Assembly (NCBI GenBank): GCA_017853785.1
Contig: JAFMIX010000168.1
Location: 1-5,196 of the forward strand
Source: Verrucomicrobiales bacterium
GTDB taxonomy: Bacteria; Verrucomicrobiota; Verrucomicrobiia; Limisphaerales; JAFMIX01
Length of the DNA: 5,196 nucleotides
Direction of reading: 5' to 3'
Positions 1-3,915 of the stretch are shown piece by piece; position 1 is the stretch's first letter, and each line of letters begins with the position of its first letter. The notes beneath the pieces were generated by a model. It was not told the DNA's origin and searched no databases. It saw only the letters and a list, made by a program, of their open reading frames with translations. The translations under genes and the position numbers were made by a program.

Positions 1-126
1 TTGAAAGATGGCTGGACAGTGGTGACGCAGGATGGTTCACTGTCCGCCCATTTTGAGCATACCGTTTTGGTAACGGAAGGTAAGCCGGAGATTTTGACGT
101 GGCCGGAAACGATGCCATCACGGTAG
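1..126 (+). CDS. map: Methionine aminopeptidase, C-terminal end (5' truncated by the window edge)
   Basis: Frame 1 is open from the first base to a TAG at 124-126 and gives the last 41 residues of a protein. The stretch SAHFEHTVLVTEGKPEILT matches the C-terminal end of type I methionine aminopeptidase. In that family the Glu of the FEHT/YEHT motif is one of the five metal ligands of the dinuclear centre, and it is present here (residue 19 of the fragment). The enzyme removes the initiator methionine from nascent proteins in the cytosol. The gene sits directly upstream of infA, the common secY-map-infA order. Its last 28 nt overlap the infA reading frame, so the two are probably translationally coupled. 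The catalytic core and start lie outside the window. Confidence 0.93.
   Translation: MKDGWTVVTQDGSLSAHFEHTVLVTEGKPEILTWPETMPSR
87..90 (+). promoter_or_regulatory. Shine-Dalgarno site of infA
   Basis: GGAG at 87-90 lies 8 nt before the GTG at 99, inside the map coding sequence. It supports the GTG as the infA start. It is the only clear Shine-Dalgarno-like motif at good spacing in front of any gene in this operon segment. Confidence 0.6.
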
Positions 127-317
127 GCGGTTTAGTCATCGCCGCGTTGCCGCATAACCTGTATCAGGTGAAGCTGCCAAATGGACATCAGGTGCTGGGG
201 CATCTGACGGGGTCAGCCCGGCGAAACCAGGCTTCGCTGGCGGTTGGAAAAGAAGTCGTTTTGGAAATGTCGCCGTTCGATTTGTCGAAAGGGCGGATTC
301 GGTTGGAAGAGAAATAA
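99..317 (+). CDS. infA: Translation initiation factor IF-1
   Basis: The product has 72 residues, the usual IF1 length. It is a single S1-type OB-fold domain that occupies the 30S A site during initiation and cooperates with IF2 and IF3. Family landmarks are an N-terminal DAI-V-G pattern (residues 5-10), ALP at 16-18, a KLPNGHQVLGH strand-turn-strand at 25-35, and the closing SPFDLSKGRI at 58-67. The start is GTG. It was chosen because the protein then aligns end to end with IF1 and because GGAG lies 8 nt upstream; no ATG is available nearby. The first 28 nt overlap the end of map. Oddity: the loop at about 38-49 differs from the usual GKMRKN-(Y/F)-IRI; it reads GSARRN and then QASL, losing some basic and aromatic positions. 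The gene assignment is secure. Confidence 0.95.
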   Translation: MAGNDAITVGGLVIAALPHNLYQVKLPNGHQVLGHLTGSARRNQASLAVGKEVVLEMSPFDLSKGRIRLEEK

Positions 318-322
318 ATTTT

Positions 323-436
323 ATGAAGGTTCGCGCATCAGTCAAAAAGCTGTGTGAAAATTGCAAGATCGTGAAACGCAAGGGCGTCATTCGCGTCATC
401 TGTACCAACACGCGGCACAAGCAACGGCAAGGCTAA
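323..436 (+). CDS. rpmJ: 50S ribosomal protein L36 (bL36), zinc-binding form
   Basis: This short gene encodes 37 residues beginning MKVRASVKKLC and ending RHKQRQG, a near-perfect match to bL36 along its whole length. L36 is a small zinc-ribbon protein of the large subunit that helps fold 23S rRNA. All four zinc ligands of the 'C+' type are visible: Cys11, Cys14, Cys27 and His32. It starts 5 nt after the infA stop and ends 9 nt before rpsM, the usual infA-rpmJ-rpsM order. No good Shine-Dalgarno motif precedes it. The ATG is preceded by an AT-rich stretch, so translation may depend on coupling to infA. Confidence 0.97.
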   Translation: MKVRASVKKLCENCKIVKRKGVIRVICTNTRHKQRQG

Positions 437-445
437 TCATATTTT

Positions 446-841
446 ATGGCACGTATCATAGGTGTTGAGATTCCCGGCGAAAAGCGCATCGATATTGCGC
501 TCCGCTACATTTACGGCATCGGCCCGGTCAACGCGAAAGTCATCTTGGCCAACGCGAAGATTGACCCCAGCATCCGGGCTAAGAACCTTACCGAAGCGCA
601 GATGTCCCAGATCGTTCATGCGATCCAAGAGGGCAAATACGTGATCGAAGGTGACCTGCGCCGCGAACTCGGTATGAACCTTAAGCGGTTGCAGGGTATC
701 AAGTGCTACCGTGGCGTCCGTCACCTGCGCAGCCTGCCTGTGCGCGGTCAACGCACCCAGACCAACGCCCGCACCCGCAAAGGCCCGCGTAAGACGGTCG
801 GCGTGCAGCGCAACCCGAACGCCAAAGCCGGCATCAGCTAA
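446..841 (+). CDS. rpsM: 30S ribosomal protein S13 (uS13)
   Basis: The product has 131 residues, slightly longer than the E. coli protein (118). S13 sits in the head of the small subunit, touches the P-site tRNA and forms a bridge to the large subunit. Diagnostic segments are MARIIGVEIP at the N-terminus, the YGIGPVNA helix-turn element at about 23-30, EGDLRRELGMNLKRL at 68-82, CYRGVRHLRSLPVRGQRT at 87-104, and the basic tail TNARTRKGPRK at 106-116. A further tail of about 15 residues (TVGVQRNPNAKAGIS) accounts for the extra length. The ATG is 9 nt after rpmJ. The nearest purine run (AAGG at 429-432) is about 13 nt from the start, so it is a weak Shine-Dalgarno at best. Confidence 0.97.
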   Translation: MARIIGVEIPGEKRIDIALRYIYGIGPVNAKVILANAKIDPSIRAKNLTEAQMSQIVHAIQEGKYVIEGDLRRELGMNLKRLQGIKCYRGVRHLRSLPVRGQRTQTNARTRKGPRKTVGVQRNPNAKAGIS

Positions 842-855
842 ATCCAATTTGACGT

Positions 856-1437
856 ATGTCTGAAGAAATAAAAAAGAAGCCCGCCAAAGAGGCGAAACCC
901 GAAGCCGCGGAAAAGAAGGCCGCCAAAACCGAAGGGGAAAAGCCCGCCAAAAAGGCTGCCGCCGAAGGCGTCGCTCCCGCACCGAAGCCCGTTGAGGGCA
1001 TTGTTGCCGCTGTGGCCGCGCCGACAGCAGCCGAACTGCTCGGCGAGGACGCGAATGCGAAAAAAATCGTCAAGGCCAAGGGATCGAAAAACATTTCAGT
1101 GGGCGTGGCCAACATTCTGGCGACGTTCAACAACACCCAGGTCACAATCACCGATATGCAGGGCAACCTGATTGGTTGGTCCGCCGCCGGCAAGGTCGGT
1201 TTCAAAGGCTCCCGCAAAAGCACGGCTTACGCTGCCCAGATGGTGGCGCAAGATGCTGCCCGTCAGGCGATGTCCCACGGGATGCGCGAAGTCGAAATCC
1301 GCGTCAAAGGTCCTGGCTCTGGCCGCGAGTCCGCCATCCGCGCCTTGCAGGCGATCGGTTTGGAAATCAATTGCATCAAGGATGTGACGCCGGTGCCGCA
1401 TAACGGCTGCCGCCCCAAAAAGAAACGCCGCGTGTAA
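856..1437 (+). CDS. rpsK: 30S ribosomal protein S11 (uS11) with a long N-terminal extension
   Basis: The product has 193 residues against about 129 in E. coli; the excess is all N-terminal. The S11 core runs from about residue 75 to the end. It includes GVANILATFNNTQVTITD (83-100), GFKGSRKST (115-123), VKGPGSGRES (150-159), and the C-terminal DVTPVPHNGCRPKKKRRV. That tail keeps the HNG site (Asn183), the position deamidated to isoaspartate in E. coli S11. S11 belongs to the platform of the 30S subunit near the mRNA exit channel. Residues 1-74 are low complexity, rich in Ala, Lys, Glu and Pro, and probably disordered. The ATG at 856 is the start because the frame is open and no in-frame start lies close to the core boundary; the GTG codons at the core would cut into conserved residues. 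It begins 14 nt after rpsM and has no Shine-Dalgarno motif. Confidence 0.95.
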   Translation: MSEEIKKKPAKEAKPEAAEKKAAKTEGEKPAKKAAAEGVAPAPKPVEGIVAAVAAPTAAELLGEDANAKKIVKAKGSKNISVGVANILATFNNTQVTITDMQGNLIGWSAAGKVGFKGSRKSTAYAAQMVAQDAARQAMSHGMREVEIRVKGPGSGRESAIRALQAIGLEINCIKDVTPVPHNGCRPKKKRRV

Positions 1438-1450
1438 TCGGCCAGCAACC

Positions 1451-1471
1451 TTAACTTTTAACTATCAACTA
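1451..1471 (+). repeat. Three-unit heptanucleotide tandem repeat upstream of rpsD
   Basis: Three consecutive 7-nt units of consensus T(T/C)AACT(T/A) occupy the short rpsK-rpsD gap, with AACT recurring exactly every 7 nt (1453, 1460, 1467). The array ends 2 nt before the rpsD ATG and lies inside a 28-nt stretch (1446-1473) with no G. In the mRNA this stretch would be unstructured, and it takes the place where a Shine-Dalgarno site would normally be. Three units is few, so chance or simple base composition is possible. Confidence 0.55.
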
Positions 1472-1473
1472 AC

Positions 1474-2082
1474 ATGGCTCGTTATACAGGTCCTCGCGTT
1501 CGCATCAGCCGCCGCTTCGGTGTGCCCATTTTTGGTCCTTCGAAATATTTGGAGCGCCGCAATTACGGCCCCGGCGTCCACGGCCCCAAGTCCCGCCGCA
1601 AGCACACCGATTATGGTCTCGGCCTGATTGAGAAGCAGAAGCTGCGTTATTACTATGGACTGATGGAAAAACAGTTTCGCGGTGTTTACGAACGTGCGAA
1701 GCAGAAGCGCGGCATCACGGGTGAAACGATGTTGCAGATTTTGGAGACGCGCTTGGACAATGTGGTTTACCACCTTGGCTTCGCGAACTCCCGCGCTGCG
1801 GCGCGCCAGATGGTTTCCCACGGTCACATCACTGTGAATGGCCGCAAGGTGGACGTTTCTTCGTTCGCCCTCAAGGTCAACGACGTGGTGCAAGCCAAGA
1901 ATACCAATGCCTCCCGCCAGTTGGCGACGAAGGGCATGGAAATCTCCACCAGCCGCGCGGTGCCGGAATGGCTATCGCTGAACAAGGAAGAGTTGAAGGG
2001 CGTCGTGATGCGCATTCCGTCGCGCGACGAGATTCAGCCCATTGCCAACGAGCAGGCCGTTGTTGAATTTTATTCCCGCTAA
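1474..2082 (+). CDS. rpsD: 30S ribosomal protein S4 (uS4), cysteine-free form
   Basis: The product has 202 residues, close to the 206 of E. coli S4. S4 binds 16S rRNA early in assembly, nucleating the 30S body, and in several bacteria it represses its own operon. The N-terminus MARYTGPRVRISRRFG is characteristic. The S4 RNA-binding domain spans about 93-140, with RLDNVVYHLGFANSRAAARQ and VSHGHITVNGRKV (114-126) as signatures. The C-terminal VVEFYSR is typical. There is no cysteine anywhere, so the N-terminal zinc site seen in some S4 proteins is absent ('C-minus' type). The ATG lies 36 nt after rpsK, just after a G-free repeat tract, with no Shine-Dalgarno motif. It is followed by the longest gap in the operon. 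Confidence 0.97.
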   Translation: MARYTGPRVRISRRFGVPIFGPSKYLERRNYGPGVHGPKSRRKHTDYGLGLIEKQKLRYYYGLMEKQFRGVYERAKQKRGITGETMLQILETRLDNVVYHLGFANSRAAARQMVSHGHITVNGRKVDVSSFALKVNDVVQAKNTNASRQLATKGMEISTSRAVPEWLSLNKEELKGVVMRIPSRDEIQPIANEQAVVEFYSR

Positions 2083-2091
2083 GTCAAACCC

Positions 2092-2109
2092 GTCCGCCGT
2101 GAGGCGGAC
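2092..2109 (+). promoter_or_regulatory. Perfect 7-bp hairpin just after rpsD
   Basis: GTCCGCC (2092-2098) and GGCGGAC (2103-2109) form a perfect GC-rich stem with a GTGA loop, 9 nt after the rpsD stop. No T-run follows (the next bases are ACAATGCAATT), so it is not a standard intrinsic terminator. It could protect the 3' end of a processed upstream mRNA, act as a weak attenuator, or be a copy of a dispersed palindrome. The role is inferred; the inverted repeat is directly visible. Confidence 0.5.
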
Positions 2110-2125
2110 ACAATGCAATTACATG

Positions 2126-2165
2126 GATCGGTTCGGCCTCGGGAATAATTAAGGCCGGTCCGGTC
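2126..2165 (+). promoter_or_regulatory. Imperfect 14-bp hairpin in the leader of rpoA
   Basis: The arms 2126-2139 and 2152-2165 can pair over 14 positions with two G-U wobbles and one U-U mismatch. The loop is 12 nt and AT-rich. The stem ends 26 nt before the rpoA ATG. No T-run follows, so termination is unlikely. It may be a protein-binding or processing site that adjusts rpoA expression relative to the ribosomal genes. The function is inference only. Confidence 0.4.
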
Positions 2166-2191
2166 AGATTAAAATTGCCAGAAAGAAAGTT

Positions 2192-3220
2192 ATGCCAGTT
2201 CGTTTAGGACGTTTCGAAATGCCCAAGCGGTTGCAGAAAGAAGAAGCCACCGCCACCGCCAACTACGCCAAATTCGTCGCCGATCCGTTTGAAACCGGTT
2301 ACGGCCACACCATTGGCAACTCGCTCCGCCGCGTGCTCCTCAGCTCGCTTGAAGGCGCGGCCATCACCTCCATCAAGGTGGACGGTGCGATGCACGAGTT
2401 CGCCACCATCGAAGGCGTCGTTGAAGATGTCACCGACATCGTGCTCAATCTCAAGAAAGTCAAGTTCAAGGCCCATAGCCGCGAGGAGCAGACGCTGCTC
2501 CTTTCCGCCAACAAAGAGGGCGCCGTGACCGCTGCGGACATCCAAGTCAACCAGAACGTTGAGTTGGTGAACCCCGACCAGCACATCTGCACCCTCGACA
2601 AGAAGAAAAAATTCGAGATGGAACTGACCGTCAAAGTCGGACGCGGCTTCCTCTCCAACGACGAAAACAAGAAGCCCGGCCAGGCCATCGGCGTCATCGC
2701 CATTGACTCCCTGTTCTCACCAGTGACCCGCGTGCGCTATGCCGTTGAGTCTGCTCGCGTCGGCAACCGCACCGACTACGACCGTCTGGTGCTGGAAATC
2801 TGGACCGATGGCCGCATCACCCCCGATGACGCCCTCACCCAATCCTCTGCGATCTTGGCGCACCACCTCGATGTCTTCGTGGGCTACGACAAGAATGCCA
2901 TCGAATTCGAGGAAGTTGCCGACAAGCAGGACGAAGAAAAGAGCAAGATGAAGAAGCTGCTCAACATGAGCGTCAACGAAATTGAGCTCTCCGTCCGCGC
3001 TGCGAACTGCCTCAACAACGCCAACATCACCACCGTCGGGCAGCTCGCCATGAAGAGCGAACAGGAAATGCTGAAGTATCGCAACTTCGGGAAGAAATCG
3101 CTCAACGAGATCAAGGACAAGCTGACCAGCCTCAACCTGAATCTCGGTATGACTTTCGAGCCGGAGCTGCTTGATTCACCCAAGGACGACGCCGCGAAAG
3201 CCACCGCCGACAACAACTAG
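2192..3220 (+). CDS. rpoA: DNA-directed RNA polymerase subunit alpha
   Basis: The product has 342 residues (E. coli 329). Alpha dimerises to start assembly of beta and beta', and its C-terminal domain contacts UP elements and activators. The N-terminal domain (about 1-236) shows the dimerisation signature GYGHTIGNSLRRVLLSSLEG at 36-55, EGVVEDVTDIVLNLKK at 74-89, and the late SPVTRVRYAVE and VLEIWTDG segments. A charged linker (about 240-256) leads to the C-terminal domain (about 257-321). There the residues matching the E. coli DNA-contacting set are kept: Arg269, Asn272, Cys273, Gly300, Lys302, Ser303 and Glu306. The start at 2192 is preferred over the in-frame ATG at 2219 because the MPVRLGRFEMPKRL N-terminus resembles what I recall of verrucomicrobial alphas. 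The purine run before it (AGAAAG) is a weak ribosome site. A 109-nt structured gap separates it from rpsD. Confidence 0.97.
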   Translation: MPVRLGRFEMPKRLQKEEATATANYAKFVADPFETGYGHTIGNSLRRVLLSSLEGAAITSIKVDGAMHEFATIEGVVEDVTDIVLNLKKVKFKAHSREEQTLLLSANKEGAVTAADIQVNQNVELVNPDQHICTLDKKKKFEMELTVKVGRGFLSNDENKKPGQAIGVIAIDSLFSPVTRVRYAVESARVGNRTDYDRLVLEIWTDGRITPDDALTQSSAILAHHLDVFVGYDKNAIEFEEVADKQDEEKSKMKKLLNMSVNEIELSVRAANCLNNANITTVGQLAMKSEQEMLKYRNFGKKSLNEIKDKLTSLNLNLGMTFEPELLDSPKDDAAKATADNN

Positions 3221-3225
3221 AGTTT

Positions 3226-3657
3226 ATGCGCCACTTAAAGCGAACCGCCAAGTTGGGCCGCACCGGGACACACCGGAATGCGATGCTCGCCAACATGGTC
3301 TGCAGTCTGATCAAACACAAACGCATCATCACCTCCATGGCCAAGGCCAAGGCCGCCCGCTCCGTGGCGGAGAAGATGGTCACGCTCGGCAAAAGCGGCA
3401 CCATCCACGCCCGCCGGCTGGCCTCCGCCCGGCTGTTGGGTCAGGAAGATGCCGTGCGTATGCTGTTCAACGAAATCGCCCCCACGCAAAAGGAGCGCAA
3501 GGGTGGTTATACCCGCATCATCCAGATGCACCAGCGGCAGGGGGATGCCTCCCAGCGCGTTATTTTGGAATTCGTCGACGTGCCGGCAGCGCCCGAGGCA
3601 GCCGCGCCGACTGCGGAAAAAACCGCTGCTGAGCCCAAAGCTGCAGCGAAAAAGTAA
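3226..3657 (+). CDS. rplQ: 50S ribosomal protein L17 (bL17)
   Basis: The product has 143 residues. L17 lies near the peptide exit tunnel of the large subunit. Core signatures are MRHLKRTAKLGRTGTHRNAMLANM at the N-terminus (MRH start, THR-AM helix), IITSMAKAKAARSVAEKMVTL (34-54), HARRLASARL (61-70), LFNEIAP (80-86), and RKGGYTRI (91-98). The core ends with ILEFVDVP at about 113-120. Residues 121-143 are a tail of almost only Ala, Glu, Pro, Thr and Lys, a variable region in this family. The ATG is 5 nt after the rpoA stop, so translation is probably coupled. It is the last gene of the operon and is followed by an intrinsic terminator. Confidence 0.97.
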   Translation: MRHLKRTAKLGRTGTHRNAMLANMVCSLIKHKRIITSMAKAKAARSVAEKMVTLGKSGTIHARRLASARLLGQEDAVRMLFNEIAPTQKERKGGYTRIIQMHQRQGDASQRVILEFVDVPAAPEAAAPTAEKTAAEPKAAAKK

Positions 3658-3675
3658 AACCAGCCTGACTATTTC

Positions 3676-3704
3676 AAAGCCCGTCCCTTCGGACGGGCTT
3701 TTTT
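3676..3704 (+). terminator. Intrinsic terminator of the rplQ-ending operon
   Basis: An 11-bp perfect stem (3676-3686 with 3691-3701) has a GC-rich upper part and a 4-nt loop, CTTC. It runs into six T residues (3699-3704) and starts 18 nt after the rplQ stop. This is a textbook Rho-independent terminator for the alpha operon. Read on the minus strand the stem is followed only by TTTGAAAT, so it would be at best a weak terminator for transcription coming from the SNF2 gene. Confidence 0.92.
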
Positions 3705-3757
3705 GCTTTCGCGTCCGCAGCCATGATGGTTGTGATCAAAATCCCGGGCGAAATAAC

Positions 3758-3788
3758 TTTTCAAATCCGGCTGGGTCTGGTTTATTAA
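3758..3788 (+). promoter_or_regulatory. Possible promoter for the tRNA-Leu gene
   Basis: The tRNA follows a terminator, so it needs its own start. TTTTCA at 3758-3763 (4 of 6 to TTGACA) and TTTATT at 3781-3786 (4 of 6 to TATAAT; alternatively TATTAA at 3783-3788) are 17 nt apart. They would place initiation about 2-5 nt before the tRNA. The match is weak and rests mainly on position. Nothing else supportable was seen between the terminator and the tRNA. Confidence 0.3.
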
Positions 3789-3797
3789 ACGCCCATT

Positions 3798-3882
3798 GCG
3801 CACGTGGTGGAATTGGCAGACACGCTACTTTGAGGTGGTAGTGCCGTGAGGCGTGCAGGTTCAAGTCCTGCCGTGCGCACCA
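3798..3882 (+). tRNA. tRNA-Leu, anticodon GAG
   Basis: All arms of a class II tRNA fold. The acceptor stem is GCGCACG (3798-3804) with CGTGCGC (3872-3878), then discriminator A and an encoded CCA (3880-3882). The D-stem is GTG/CAC (3807-3809/3821-3823) with a loop containing GG. The anticodon stem is CTACT/GGTAG (3825-3829/3837-3841, one G-U pair) around loop TTGAGGT, with anticodon GAG at 3832-3834, reading CUC and CUU. A long variable arm, GCC-GTGA-GGC (3843-3852), marks it as class II. The T-stem is GCAGG/CCTGC (3855-3859/3867-3871) with loop TTCAAGT. The discriminator A and the long variable arm fit leucine. The gene lies alone between the operon terminator and the convergent SNF2 gene. 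Confidence 0.97.
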
Positions 3883-3915
3883 AGTTTTATTCCCGGGGGT
3901 TCAGGGATTCCGCTT

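Noticed and set aside
437..982. A 181-residue minus-strand frame over rpsM and rpsK
   Set aside because: It is antisense to two certain ribosomal protein genes, and its composition mirrors their codon bias.
2119..2149. A possible internal rpoA promoter: AATAAT at 2144-2149 with TTACAT at 2119-2124
   Set aside because: The -35 match is poor (2 of 6), the spacing is 19 nt, and the -10 lies in a hairpin loop. This is not enough to annotate.
3723..3788. A 21-codon plus-strand frame (ATG ATG ... TAA) between the rplQ terminator and the tRNA
   Set aside because: It has no ribosome-binding motif, its stop overlaps the likely tRNA promoter, and frames this short arise by chance.
2096..3853. The 11-mer GCCGTGAGGCG shared by the hairpin after rpsD (2096-2106) and the tRNA variable arm (3843-3853)
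   Set aside because: Both are short GC hairpins with the same GTGA loop. One match of this size is compatible with chance and has no clear meaning.
3798..3915. tRNA-Leu 3' end as an integration site for a mobile island
   Set aside because: No integrase, no direct repeat of the tRNA 3' end and no phage or transposon gene is visible. The neighbour is an ordinary chromosomal-type SNF2 gene.
3883..3915. A possible terminator hairpin between the tRNA and the SNF2 gene (TCCC...GGGA)
   Set aside because: Only about 4 bp pair without mismatch, and no convincing T-run follows on either strand.
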